Source: Symsagittifera roscoffensis
Taxonomy: Eukaryota > Xenacoelomorpha > Acoela > Convolutidae
Assembly (NCBI RefSeq): GCF_963678635.1
Contig: NC_087064.1
Coordinates: 61,931,548-61,995,547 of the forward strand
Direction: 5' to 3'
DNA length: 64,000 bases
A program made the translations under genes and the position numbers. This document shows positions 30,048-41,810 of this stretch, piece after piece (the stretch's first letter is position 1; every line of letters starts with the position of its first letter). The notes beneath the pieces were generated by a model. It searched no databases and had not been told where the DNA came from. It saw only the letters and a program-made list of their open reading frames with translations.

Positions 30048-32269
30048 GTAAATTTATTCTAGTAGAAAATCGTTAATTCATTATTGTTCATGTATCCAAT
30101 CAGATTTCATCATTCTTAACCCTGATCGTAATTGTTTCTATAACTATGTTTCAATAAACGCAACAATATACCCTTGAAAGTATCATATTTCTCTGATGCA
30201 AGGTTTTGAGATTTCGATTTTGGCACCGAAATAATATGAGTCAAAAAGAATTATCATTTGAGAATAAATTTATCCTATTGATGGTTCCTAATTCGACCAT
30301 GAAAAACGATTTTGGATTTTGACTTTCCGAGCCGGAGCTTCAAACCACTTGCGATGCAACACAAACACAGCACGACAAACTAACCAACATAAATAAAGCG
30401 AAAAAAAGCAAAAAAGCCAAAATTAAACCAAAAACAGCCCAATTGATCAACCTAAAACTTTCATATATTTGTCTTATTAAAATTCCTTTCTAGAAAGTAT
30501 GCCAAGTAAAATAACTAAATCTTGAATTAGCATCGAAACAAAAGTAACAAAGCGCTAACGAAGCCGAATATTTTTTTTAGCAGACACACCTGATGCCGAA
30601 AAAATTATCTATTTAACACACAGGCGGAGCGCAGAAGCGCACCACTTAAGATGCAAAGTCAGCCCCATAAAGTTTCACTCTTTACTCTATACAGGGTAGT
30701 CTTTCTGGAAAAAAAACCCTGCTTGTATACAGGCTTTTTAACAAATAAAACGGAAAAAACTTACCACAATTTTAGAAGCCCTATAAAACTAGCCACCGTA
30801 AGACCTGAAAAAAAATTGCTGGATTTTACGCAGGCCGCTGTTCAAGCATTTTCCCGAATCCTACCGGTCTTTTTTTATTTCTAAGCAGCGGACGAGAGAT
30901 TTTGCCCAACCGTGTTTAAAAAAAGGAGTAGTACACAAATTACGAGTTTGCCTTAGCAGCTAAAATGCAAGCGTTACTGGCTTTTACAAAAGAAGAAACA
31001 CAAAACTAATGAAATAAGACAGCCAGTTAAACTCAAATTGTTCCGCAATTGCAACATGAATGAGTCGGCAAAAATTGCCAAACATGAGTAATGCCTGGTT
31101 TGGATTAAACTAGATAAAGAGCCTCAACCCGGATCGAGAAATTCTACCGCTCTTTCCCTATGGAATCAAAAAGATGCTGTATATTCTGATTTGACGAGAA
31201 CACATACTGCTGTAGAGGGCTGTGATTATGGTACACAATCACATTTCAGTGGTTCACAACCCATTATTTGGAAAGTAAATGCAAATTTGGACAAACACCT
31301 CCGATTAAGAGCTCAATTTCTATAACACTGCGAGTGGGCACCAATTAAAAGAAAAGAACCGGATCAAGAGGGGAAGATAGCAGAAAAGTATGCAAGTGCA
31401 CCAAGAAAAACTGATCTGAATTTCTTACGCCCTATGCCGAACTTGAGCTTAATTTTTCTTGTTTTTAATAGATATTTTAGTATTAAAGTTTTGTAAGTCA
31501 TTTTTAAAAATAAAATGCTTCCATGCAGCCTCCCGGGTACGTACAAAAACGCACTATCTTGAATCGCATCAAAAAAAATTGTCACGAGCAATTTAATCCT
31601 TAAACAGCTGCTTCTATAAAGGAACGCTGCGTTGGGATTACAGGCTGGTAAACCCTTTAGACATTGGGTTATATATGCCAGCAATTCAAAAAAAAATGGT
31701 ACAAAAAATTGCACAAACTATACTTAAAAAAGCATTAAAAATGACTAAAGCTGAAATAAGATTAAACTTTTGGCCGAAACTATTTCAGTCCATATTAAAT
31801 TTAAATTGAGCCAATAAATCTATTATTGGCAGAAAAATTTTCAAGATCAATCTCAAATCTCGATAACTCTGTGTTTTTTGGCTACTAATTTGAATTTTTC
31901 CGGTCGGCTTAGTTTTCAATTTCATATTAAAGTCTTGACTATCGGCAAAGTCATTTCTTTTCCAATCTAATTTGCATTTAGCAGAGTGCATCTTATTTTG
32001 TTTTGTTTCGCAAAAATTTTCTAAATTAAAGCTTTGATGTTTACCACCGCTATGGTTCGGGGTCACTTTCAAAAACGTTTCAGTGTGTTTCTAACAAATA
32101 GTATTAAAAGGAGCCAAATTGTAGTGAGGTTATCTGATTTTAGGGTTGAATACGCCGGTAAGAACTAGGGGAAATAGGGTGTTAGAAGACGCGGAGCTAT
32201 CAGATTGTGAACTAAAATATTTAAGCCTTACTTTGAAATATGATCCTTCTCATAGAAAACGATCAGGTT

Positions 32270-33170
32270 TTCGAAAGTTTTTCAATCAAGGAAACTTTTA
32301 AAATTTATGTTTTACTGTTAGATTCATTCAACCGATTAAAAAAAAACATTTCAGTTCGTTCTTAGATTGAACCGTTTCGCAAAAAAACTTAAGTTTCCCT
32401 ATGCAAACTTTGTCTCGATTTTTTCAAAAGTGGAAGTTTTTTTATTGAAGCCATTCGAGCGAGAAGTTGTTCTTCTGAAGCCATTCTAGCGATGAAACTT
32501 TGAAAAAACTAAGGTTGTTTCTTGGGCCCAATCAATTTACGAAAAGTAACAATTTTCCTATGCCAACAACCAAAGGGATGAAAACTAAAAATATTCCAAG
32601 GTATCATGGAGCAAATCTGTTTGCAAAAAAAACATTACTATGCAACCTATTTCAGCGATGAAACTTTGGAAAATTCGAAGCTTTTTCTTGGCGGAACCAA
32701 TTTACGAAAAATGAAAGTTTTCCTACGCCAGCTACTCAAGCGATAAAAATTTGAAACATTTCAGGGTATCAAAGAGCGATTCCCTTTGCGAAAAAGAGAA
32801 AGTTTACCTATACAAGACATTCAAACAATGAAACGTTGAAAAATTTCAAGTTATTTAATAGAGCGCGTCAGATCGCGAAAATTTTTATTCAGCAAGCTAT
32901 TCGGGCGATGAAGTTCAAAATAATCGAAGTTTTTTCTTAGACTTAACCTTTCGGCGAAAAAATAAAGTGTGCCTATGCAAGCTAGTTATGCATTTCAAGT
33001 TATATCAAAGCGCAAACCGGTTTGCTAAAACTTTGAGTTTTTGCCAGCAAGTTATCCAAGCTCATGAAAAATTCAAAGCGGTTCATGAAAAATCGGTTCA
33101 TGAAAAATTCAAAGCGCAAAACGCTCCGCGAAAAATTATTTTTCCAAGCATGGAGGTTGCTGGTTCTGGT
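32270..33170. repeat. Degenerate satellite array, about 85-bp units
   Basis: The words GCGATGAAACTTTGAAAAA, TTTACGAAAA, and TTTCCTATGCAAGC recur roughly every 80-90 bases for about ten units, with much drift. The same unit occurs in the shorter array at 25,030-25,470 on the other side of the gene start, so both arrays share an origin. Confidence 0.65.
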
Positions 33171-33382
33171 TTATTCGTTTGAAGCTTTACAAAAAATTTT
33201 ATGGTCGCACTGAATGATTCTTAGACGTTCCATTCTAAGCTTTTTAAAAGTTGCGCTTGGTGGCCCCAAAAACATTATGCTAGTTGATGACATTCAATTT
33301 GTATATAAGATTAGCTAAAACAAAAGAAAAGTTCATGCTTCTCAAAAGTTCAAAGTTCTCAAGACTGGTGGATGAAAATGAG

Positions 33383-34003
33383 ACACAAAGGCAAATCTGA
33401 GCTTCGCACCACTTGCGATACAAAACAAGAGAACCACAAAGTCGAAAAAAAATCGAAAATTTTGAAAAAACTAGATCTATCGATAAGGATAGTTTTAAAA
33501 CAAAACGAGCAAAGACAATAAAATGTGAAATTGGCATCGAAAGAAAAATTATCAAGCGTTAACAAAGCCGGAAATAACTTAGCAAAAACCCTTTCGGCCG
33601 AACTTTTTTTAAAAAAAAATTGTGTTCCCACGCCCTCAAACAAACAAACACACACAAACTTCATTCACGCGTCAAATGAAACAATATGTGGCCACTATGC
33701 CGACATACTATTGGCCGAAAAATATTAGGACGACAAAAAAGAAACAAAAACAAAGCCGAAAAAGGACAAAAAACAAAACAAATTTTTAACAAATTCAGTT
33801 GCAAAATCACATAAAAAGAAATATTTGAACAGGACGGATATTTTAAATAAAAACTGAACCATGCTTAACATTAGCAACCGAGAGTAAGATTTGCAAAGAG
33901 GACGAAGAGGTAAAAGAGGCCAGAAATGAGTCCTGTGGACAAAGTTGTTTACGGGAAAAACGTCTAGTACCCGATTGCAATACACTTGCTTATCGCAAGG
34001 GTA
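33383..34003 (+). repeat. P1-to-P2 interspersed repeat, copy A
   Basis: Begins with the P1 signature (CTGAGCTTCGCACCACTTGC, then GATACAAAACAAG) and ends with the P2 hairpin (stem CTTGC/GCAAG, followed by GGGTAA). Most of its left half aligns well with 46,178-46,560: shared words include TAGATCTATCGAT, TTATCAAGCG, CAAATGAAACAA and TATTGGCCGAAA. It has no ORF. About 620 bp. Confidence 0.7.
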
Positions 34004-34080
34004 AAAAGTGAAATTTCGCTGGAAAAAAATCATAATTAAAAAATTCCAAAAATTCACCAAACAACTGCTTAAAATCTCGC

Positions 34081-34099
34081 CCCCCCCCCCCCCCACACA

Positions 34100-34141
<42 letters not shown>
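34081..34141. repeat. C14-(AC)n-(AG)n compound microsatellite
   Basis: A run of 14 C, about 12 AC units and about 12 AG units in direct succession, in intron 1. The ORFs reading VCVCVG across it are artefacts. Confidence 0.97.
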
Positions 34142-34520
34142 TTTGAATTTCAGTTTGGAAAAACAATTTTAGCTTTGTCAAAATGTAATTAAATATTGCA
34201 TGGTGAAAAAACTTACTAATGTGAACAGATTTAATCTTGATACTTTTCATCGTAACATTATGAATTAATCCATAATAACACGTAAAACAACAAAGAAAAA
34301 TTAATTTTTGAAATGAGGAGGGGAGTGGAAAAAGCCAAAATCCCGTGATGACCGCCAACTTCAACGATCCAGTGACGAAAGTTAGTTGCGGCAAAAAATT
34401 CTAACACCCTTGTTATCACAAGATTAAACAGTACGCAAAGAGTTTAGGATCGATGTGCATTGTTTCCACGATCCACCAGAGCTTTATACTTCGAGGAGGG
34501 ATATTTTTTTTCTTTTACAG

Positions 34521-34685
34521 AACTGAGTCCAGAAGACATCACTCAGTGCAAACTGTCGGATAATCCTTACTCCGACATGAGAGCGACAGTGCAGCACTTT
34601 CATCTGCCCCCTGACTCCCCCAAGTACAATCAGGACGCCACCTGGATGCTAACTAATAAGACATTCTACCAACAAAGCAACATAG
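34521..34685 (+). CDS. DOMON/cytochrome b561 protein, exon 2 (DOMON middle)
   Basis: Exactly 55 codons between acceptor CTTTTACAG (34,520) and donor GTAACA (34,686), phase 1 on both sides, so it continues exon 1 in frame. It reads ELSPEDITQCKLSDNPYSDM and on through a C-terminal NKTFYQQSNI. Composition is visibly richer in G+C than the intron DNA around it, with no stop, supporting a real exon. DOMON domains bind haem or sugars; no single haem ligand can be assigned here. Confidence 0.75.
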
Positions 34686-35481
34686 GTAACATAAAAATTT
34701 CAGTTCAATTACGTATAGTGACAATCAGAGCTAGCTTTGCAAAAAAAATCAAATTTCCTTACAAAATCAGGTTCTTGAAGTAATCGGCAATGATTTCATT
34801 TTAATCTATCCAAGTGGCCAAGAACACAGCCGAAAATTTCAAAAAAAAACAAATGGAAAATCCAAATCTGTTTTTTTTCAAAATTTCACTGAGATTTTGA
34901 CTGAATATTCATCGCTAAAGCAATCAAAACTGCTAAAAACACTAAATAAAAACACGAGCTTAAGCATCCGCCAAAAATTTTTAACAGACGAAGCACAGGG
35001 AAATCCAACTAAAAAATGAAGTACTTTCTAGGTTGAAATTATGTTCTGAACACGTCGCAAAGTGATGGGAAGGAGCTATGGTGTAGACTGGGCTGAATTT
35101 TTGCCCCATTTTAAGTACCTCAAGAAAAGCTCGCAAGGCGTTCAAGTGTGGTATCATATTAACTTCCATTAGTATGGATTCTGATTCTGAGTAACCTCAG
35201 TCTGCATGCTTAACAGTAATTAAAAAATTCTTCGATTTTAGAAAATTTATATTTGAACTTTTAATTTCAATTTCTATACACAGAGGCGCTGCTGAACATG
35301 TTGTGATAGGTGCACTGAACTTGTTGCGATGGGCGCACTAATTGTGATAGGAAAACGAATAACTTCATTGAAAATCAAAACAAAATCCACTTGTTTGGCA
35401 AAAATAAACTTAAGCTCCAAGATTAATATGTCATGCAATAGTCAAAAAAAGATCAAGCAATAGTCAACAAAGAGGCGAAGC

Positions 35482-36413
35482 TCAGCTTCGTGTTACTTGC
35501 CATACAACACAAACAAAAAAAAGATATTCGAATGATGAAAAAAATAGGTACACAAATAGTCTGTCAAAAAGAATTTGGTTTGTCGTCAACCAAAGGTCGT
35601 CCGCGTTATCACTGTTCACTTGCGTCAATAGTCGTCCAGTCAAAAGTACTTCGGTTTCAGCGACGATTATGAAGAGATCCCGAGAGAGGCGTGCAGATCC
35701 ATGATTCAGAAGGAAAACTAGTTCAATCATCTGAACGAGTCTCTCCCACACACCAGTAAAGTGAGGAGCAGAATGAGGATTCATTTTCTAGCTAAAAATT
35801 TGATTATTTAAATAGCTAGTTATCTCTTTATCGAATGACAGTGGCTCTGCACGCAACTGCTTTTTCGCTCTAATAAAATATGTCGCATTGTCCGAGAGTA
35901 GTCGTTGTGGTGAGCTCGGCGTGCTATGAACTTGCGAATAACTGTCGCGCAACAGTCCGTTGTGAGGCGTTCTGTCGTTTCTACATGCATAGCACGAATA
36001 GTTAAGCACGCGATCAAATAGATATTTTGCTTCGTCGTTGATGAAATTTTCGGCAATGTGAAAAGGTCCAATGTAAACTAAGCCGACAGTTTTGAGTGGG
36101 TAAGAGTTTCCATTTGGACCCCGGAAGCTAGTGGCGGGAAGATCTGACATGAAAACGCTGAAGACTTTTCCTTGGAATCGCCGACAGAAACAGCGATGAC
36201 GAATTTGTTTCAGAGCTCGGCGCGAACCAATGATGAGAAAATTATGCTGAAGGTAATTGCGGACATATTCTGTTCTGTGCCCAAATGCGTGCATCGGCAA
36301 TGGGCTTGTTCGGTTAAAAATCGTGCTGCTAGTTCCTTAGCTTCAAGAATAATGTGATGCTTGTAAGAACAAATGTTGAAAACATCTGCTTTGAAAACAT
36401 CTGACAACTCCAT
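35482..36413 (-). pseudogene. BEL/Pao-type integrase remnant, antisense in intron 2
   Basis: On the - strand, pieces in shifted frames follow the order of a BEL/Pao integrase: IILEAKELAARFLTEQAHCR and GHRTEYVRNYLQHNF (zinc-binding region), VGLVYIGPFHIAEN (first catalytic Asp region, the Asp replaced: VYIGPF where DYFGPF is usual), IRAMHVETTERLTTD and FIARRAHH, LLSDNATYF (second Asp region), and NPHSAPHFTGVWERLVQMI (third acidic region). Several frameshifts and replaced catalytic residues show it is dead. No protease, reverse transcriptase or LTR was recognised beside it. Confidence 0.85.
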
Positions 36414-36442
36414 TGTTTCTCATATTTGGTTCCAAACTTTAT

Positions 36443-37290
36443 CTTAGTCAAACGTTAACGAAAATTATCTTTTACATTAAAGAAATCAAGATGTTACAAT
36501 CACAATCACAAGTCACAATTGACATTAATGAAATGACAGCTAATGATGTTCTACAAGACCGTCAGAATACTTTCCAAATCCATACGTTTTTCCTGCAAAA
36601 AACAGTTTGTGATCGCTTAAGCAGAAAAGATTCCCGAAACCGGGTTTTTCGATTGAAGACAATCTGCGAATGGTCACGGAAGTTTTTGCCTGACAACGAA
36701 GTTTCCAAAAACTGTCCGAACTTGGAATTGCTTGAAAGCCACGACTTTTCTCTTAAGTCAACTGAGCATATAAAATTATGAAGGTTTGCTTTTAACAACC
36801 TGCATTTCTAGTAAACCTATGATATCAGATTTGGCTAGTCAAAATAATTAGCTAGTCAAATATTAACGAGTATTCTCTTTTACATTAGAGAAATCAAGAT
36901 CTTACAATCACAATCACAAGTCACAATCGACATTAATAACATGACAGTTAATGATGATTAACAAAATTACTAAAAAACGATCAAAGTTCTACAAAACTGT
37001 CAGAATACTTTCTAAATTCAAACGTTTTTCCTGCAAAAAAAACAGTTTGTGATCGCTTAAGCAGAGAAGATTCACGAAACTGGGTTTGTCGATTAATACA
37101 ACCTGCGAATTGTCACAGAAGTTTTCGCGTAATATCAAGGTTTCCAAAAACTGTGCAAACTTGGACTTGTTAGAAAGCCACGACTTTTTAAAAGTCAACT
37201 GAGCAAATTCAAATGTAAACGTAGGCTTTTAATAACCTGATGTTTCTAGTAAACCTATGATATCAGATTTGGCAAAATAATTAGCACAAA
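36443..37290. repeat. Tandem duplication, two copies of about 420 bp
   Basis: ATCAAGATGTTACAATCACAA (36,486) and its twin at 36,894 start two long matching copies, each with ACAGTTTGTGATCGCTTAAG, AAAGCCACGACTTTT and CTATGATATCAGATTTGGC. The ORFs on both strands here (for example 36,413-36,781) run through the repeat and are not conserved between the copies, so I do not call genes. Confidence 0.9.
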
Positions 37291-37319
37291 TAATCAAAGA
37301 AACAGTCAACAAATCAAAC

Positions 37320-37860
37320 ATTTGAACTTTCCGAGAATCGTACTTTTTTTTGAGAAAAAATGGTGCGTAGCCGTTTATGCAGAAGGAATTCTCGCAACCT
37401 AAAAATTCGAATGAACTCAAAATTCAGATTTGGGAGGGTATTTCTCGAGATAATTTAAAAACAGAACTGTCAAATTTCCGAGGACCATAACTTTTGGTGT
37501 CGAAGAAACTTACGCGTAGTCGCATAAGCAAATGAGCTTTTCAAAACACGTTCTTTGAAGTGAACTCAAAAACTCAGATATGGTTGGATAGTTTTCGAGA
37601 ATATTCAAAAAGTTTAACCAGTCAAAAAAAATCAAAACTTTGATTTTTCCGAGGGCGATAACTTTTTGAGTAAAAACTTTGTGAGTGGCCGCTGATGCAG
37701 GGGAGTCTCCCACTACCCGTTACGTTCATTAATCCCACCATAACAGATTTGAGAAGTTATTTTCCGAGAAAAGTCGAATGATTCACAAAACGCTTAAAAA
37801 TAAAAAAATTGACTTTTGCGAGGGTCATAACTTTGTGTAGAAAAACTGGGCCTGTAGAAA
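37320..37860. repeat. Satellite-like array, 147-170-bp units
   Basis: The motif TTTCCGAG-x-CCATAACTTTTTG starts at about 37,327, 37,474, 37,644 and 37,813, each followed by a GTAGCCG-xx-ATGCAGAAG-like block and a TTTTCGAGAAAATTC block. The same unit forms an array at 44,580-45,480 in intron 3. Confidence 0.7.
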
Positions 37861-37924
37861 ATGCAAGTTTTTTAGACTCCTTTTATTCATTGAAAAACAA
37901 AATTCCGTTTTTTTTCCAATTTTA

Positions 37925-39320
37925 ACGCCTGTATTCCGGTTTTTTAACGCTTGCTAATCGCAAGCGTAAAGAGTGACGAACAAAAAAAACAGATTTTGAA
38001 ATTCTGTAATCAGCTTAATCAAACTATAAACAAGGATGGCCGCTTACTGTGCAAGTATCACAGAATGTTCCAACCACAGTCTTGAAAAAAAAACAATCTT
38101 TTTAAAAAAAAAATTGGTATCGATTTTTTTCTGCATATTGTGATAAAAAAATCTGAACAAAAAAAATAAAATTTAGACATATTTGAGAGTCATAGTACAA
38201 TAGGTTAATTGTAAAACAGTTTTTGCTGAAAAAAAAAACGAAAAAAAGAAAAAAAAACGAAAAAAATTCAAAAATTGCACTAAAACTCCAGAAACTAACT
38301 TTAATTGAGTAAAACTAAGTTTTCATGACTGAAATTAAGCCTAAATATGCTTTTGTAAGCATATACAGTCACCTTACTAGCTCGGAATTAGAACAAAAAT
38401 CAAGAAATTTCAAACCAGTTTTTCTCGACACCGGGAAAATTTTTTGGAAAAATTTTCAAGTCGTTCGAATCGCGACTGAAAGAGCTTTATTATGATATAT
38501 CACTTAACTCAGTCCAATAATTATTTGTGGCACCTGATTTTGCGTGGAAAAAAACTAAAACAACCGAATACAAAGTTCTTCCCCATTTTCAATAGTCGGA
38601 ACAAATAGGGGCAAGCGGAGCCTCACAACAATTATGTGCAATTAAATATAATTCATCCTGGTAAACTGGCCGACAGTAGCCACTTAGTCGAAAAACAGAA
38701 ACAAACCTTTCTTTTTGTTTCGATTTTCGCTTTGTGTTAAGCAAAGTTCATTTCAAAAACCTTGCAGAGTGAACCAGTTGAGTGTTTATCTTCAACCCCA
38801 GCTTCAAGAGGCAATTACATGGCCGACGAAGTGATATATTGCAACAGGTGGAAGTTTCAAGTTCAATAGCTAGATCGCTTTTGTTTATACTTTGGCAAAA
38901 GTGTAAAATTTGAATTTTTGAATATTATTTCATTTGGCAGAGTAATGTATTTATCAAAACTATCTTAGTGGTAGTACAAGTGATTGGAAATGAAATGCCT
39001 ATATTATGCATTATAATTCTCAAATTTAATACTTGCACTATATTCAAAATTATCATTTATTGTAGCATATCACCGCCGACAATACTTGAGCCGGCACCTG
39101 TTAATCCAAAAAAGCTTTCATGAAATAAAAATTCTAAAAATCATTACAAAATCCCCCTGAAACGTTTTTTTTTTCGCATAAGAAACGACACAAAGTACGG
39201 CCAAAGAGCCGATATCAAACTAGAAGACAAACAAATCACGGAAGTAGAAAACACTTACTTTGAAAAAAGATGTCGAAAAAGCAGCTTGAAAAAAATTTCA
39301 TGCTTTGTCTCGAAGGATGT
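37925..39320. repeat. Dispersed repeat, left member of a pair with 42,700-43,120
   Basis: Both members begin with a P2-type hairpin (GCTTGCTAATCGCAAGC here) and share AATTCTGTAATCAGCT, AATAGGGGCAAGCGGAGCCT, GTGAACCAGTTGAGTGTTTA and, near the end, GCCGATATCAAACTAGAAGA and TTTGCTTTGTCTCGAA. The left member is about 900 bases longer, with extra sequence between the shared blocks. A still more distant relative is at about 26,020-26,420. Confidence 0.7.
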
Positions 39321-40056
39321 TCAATTGGCGAAAACATGTCGAAAAATTAAATGGCAAGCAATTAGATAAGCAATCACAAAGAAATCACCAAGCAGCAACT
39401 AAGCAGACACATCTGGGAAGACGCTCAATGATTTTAAGCCCCTGTTCTTCTCAACACCCACAAAAGCATTGAAATTTAGGTTAATCCTTCAAATGAGGCA
39501 ATACAAGGTGGCTAAGCCAGAATTCAAAATTAACCCGTTCAAGCAGAAAACCCTAGAAACCAAAAATATAAGGAAATTATACACAATCAGAGTTCGGAAA
39601 TTTACGAAATACAGGAACCAAACAAAACTCCTTTCATTTGTAGCAAAATTTGCTTCCACCAGGGGAAAATTTCCTGATTTGTAAAGCAAGTCGAGAATAA
39701 ATAAGCGCACAAACGATTGCCCAGGAAAAAAAAGAAAAAAAAATTTCGTAAATTAAATCAGCTCCGGGCTGGAATTGAAATTATAACCTTTGTTGCCCTA
39801 AGCATGGGAGTTACCTCCACGCTAAACAGACCAAACTGTTACGTTGAACTTGATAAAATATTTTCGGAAATCTAAAAACTTTTCGGGAATTTTTCAGATA
39901 ATTGAACGCAATTTTGCCGGAAATAATTCAGGCTTAGGGTTCGATGAAAACACTTTTTGTTTTGATCATTGAAACTAGGAACGAACTTTGTATTAGGTGA
40001 ATGTTTTTCCACGCCATTTTTGAAAAGAGAGAACTCACTTTTCGATTTTGTTTTAG

Positions 40057-40176
40057 TTGGCTGTTTGTACGACAGAGCGTACAATATGAAATTAGAGGTG
40101 AACAAGGGAGGCTATCTGAATTTGAATGAGTCATACTTTCTCCACCTCTACACCAGGACATCCAATCTGACAGGCA
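40057..40176 (+). CDS. DOMON/cytochrome b561 protein, exon 3 (end of DOMON)
   Basis: Exactly 40 codons between acceptor TTGTTTTAG (40,056) and donor GTAAGT (40,177), phase 1 on both sides. It reads VGCLYDRAYNMKLEVNKGGY and then LNLNESYFLHLYTRTSNLTG. In FRRS1-type proteins the DOMON ends with a segment of the kind L-x-Y-hydrophobic-x-A-x-G before the first b561 helix; YFLHLYTRTSNLTG fits that place. An ORF reading straight through from intron 2 obscures the true exon start. Confidence 0.72.
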
Positions 40177-40304
40177 GTAAGTAAACTGGGGAATGATAAG
40201 CGTATAACTACATATTACGCAGTTTTTTGGTGCTTAAAACACGTTCATAAAAACATGTAACACAATTACTGATACTTTAAGGTGGAGCAATCAAAACTAA
40301 GAAA

Positions 40305-41810
40305 ACAAGACTGCTCGTATCAGGGCGAAGCCCTGAATGTTCCGACTGCCTTTTAAGGTTTATGGAGCGGCAGTAATAGCATAAAAAAATTAAATGAAAT
40401 AAAATAGGGGAGCGGTGGTGAAGTGGTTACGTCTCCGCCTCCCAATCGAAAGGTCGGATGTTCGAGGCCCACCATGATCCGTGCTCGTTGCTTGAGGGTG
40501 AAGCAACATTACCCAGCCCAGAAAAATAACCAAAAAATTGCATGTAGTTCTTAAACAGGGGCACAACAGCGGTTCGCAGTGATGAGCTGTACAGCTCTTG
40601 TGTTGGTCCTTTCCCCCGTGGATAAATGGGCTTAATTAATTAAATAAAATTTACATTTTTTTTTCTAAAATTTGAAATTTTTTATGAAAATCATCCCTCC
40701 ACACGCCATATAAAGTACAAAAAAAAACAAATTAATGGTAATCAACGGTGAAAAGAAAAATATGCAAAATCAGTGATGGCGCCGATAAAACACTTACATC
40801 TCGGAAGAGTGTACAGATTGTTTTTTCGTAGAATACAGAAGGCTACTTTTCATATACGAGAAGTGATAAGAACATTCGGCACAGAAATTTTCACCTTGTT
40901 TTCCAAAACGAGCAAAATGAAGAAAAATTCTTGATTCTGGCCGAAGTGCACTGTTATAACCCGCTTTTGGAAAGCGTTTGATTGGGCGGTATCACTGCAT
41001 AAGCCGACGAAAGAACTACTAATGAATTCGAAAATTGAACTTTTCAATATCGCTTGCTCCCAATGCGAGGCTAATTATTGAAAAAAGCAAAGAATTTTGT
41101 CAATTTTCTTTGAAAAATACTTTTGTGTTAATCAAAACTTGAAGTAGATCCATTGGCGATGAATTTTTGATCCAAAAAAATTAAAAAAATTTTTTCACAA
41201 GTATCAAGTATAATCATATTTTCGAACAAAAAAAAGCGAAAAATTATCATCTATCATCTACAACTCTAAAATAAGTGATCAAGTAATTTCGTCGGATATT
41301 ATTGTTCCGACTTTCGATACGAAAGTAACGGAATATTTGTGCTCGGGGTGGGTTTTTTTTTCTTCAGACTTTTTAACTAGCCATTTTTGACGGAATTTTT
41401 CTATATCATTCGAAAGGTATTGTTGTCCTGAGCTCAAATTTGAAAAGATATTTTACCTGTGTTATGGAGGTTTAAGGATTGCCATTTTCGCCAATTTGGG
41501 ACAATTAACGCGCGATATATTTCGCGCTATTAACGCGTAAGCGGAGAGTTAATCCGTCTTAGAAATCGTTCCAAATTGGTTAAAAGAAGCTTATTCGCCA
41601 TAATTGGTTTGATACAAGGAGCAAAATCTATCCTTTTGTACTTTGTATGGCGTGTGGGGGGATGATTTTCATTAAAAAACTTCAAATTTTAGAAAAAAAA
41701 AATTCATTTTAATTTTTCTTACATTTAATTTTTTAATGTTATTACTGCTCCATAAACCTTAAAAGGCAGTCGGAACATTCAGGGCTTCGCCCTGATACGA
41801 GCAGTCTTGT
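40305..41810. mobile_element. Terminal-inverted-repeat DNA element, about 1.5 kb, non-autonomous
   Basis: The left end ACAAGACTGCTCGTATCAGG and the right end are exact inverted copies over the first 80 or so bases, and after a SINE insertion the left arm continues to match the right arm (TTTCTAAAATTTGAAATTTT and ATCATCCCTCCACACGCCAT versus their complements near 41,640-41,690). Total arm length is about 180 bp. The centre (about 40,730-41,630) has no transposase. No clear target duplication was seen, so the superfamily is unassigned. Confidence 0.85.
40406..40641 (+). mobile_element. tRNA-derived SINE, 236 bp, nested in the inverted-repeat element
   Basis: Starts AGGGGAGCGGTGG and contains an A box TGGTGAAGTGG and a B box TGTTCGAGGCC at tRNA spacing, that is an internal RNA polymerase III promoter. 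It ends in a TTAATTAATTAAA-type tail. It is flanked by AAATAAAAT on both sides (40,397-40,405 and 40,642-40,650), a 9-bp target duplication. Removing it restores the left arm of the surrounding element, so the SINE is the younger insertion. Confidence 0.88.

Larger units (their letters stand above)
30048..34520 (+). other. Intron 1 of the DOMON-b561 gene (4.5 kb)
   Basis: Bounded by GTAAAT and TTTTTTTTCTTTTACAG. Contains P1-like motifs at about 30,331 and 30,617, a degenerate tandem array (32,270-33,170), a P1-to-P2 repeat copy (33,383-34,003) and a C/AC/AG microsatellite. An open stretch of about 70 codons near 31,100-31,335 has no recognisable similarity. Confidence 0.7.
34686..40056 (+). 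other. Intron 2 of the DOMON-b561 gene (5.4 kb)
   Basis: Bounded by GTAACA and TTCGATTTTGTTTTAG. Contains an antisense BEL/Pao integrase remnant, a two-copy tandem repeat (36,443-37,290), a satellite-like array (37,320-37,860), a P2 hairpin at about 37,945 and the left member of a dispersed repeat pair (37,925-39,320). Confidence 0.75.

Noticed and set aside
31100-31335. An open stretch of about 70 codons with slightly higher G+C in intron 1
   Set aside because: No clear splice sites on both sides in phase with the DOMON gene and no recognisable similarity.
33725-34394. - strand ORFs reading CVCVGGGGG and similar
   Set aside because: They run through the C/AC/AG microsatellite in intron 1.
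36413-37198. 122- and 78-codon ORFs over the tandem duplication
   Set aside because: They do not stay open in the second copy of the same repeat, and the two strands are equally open.
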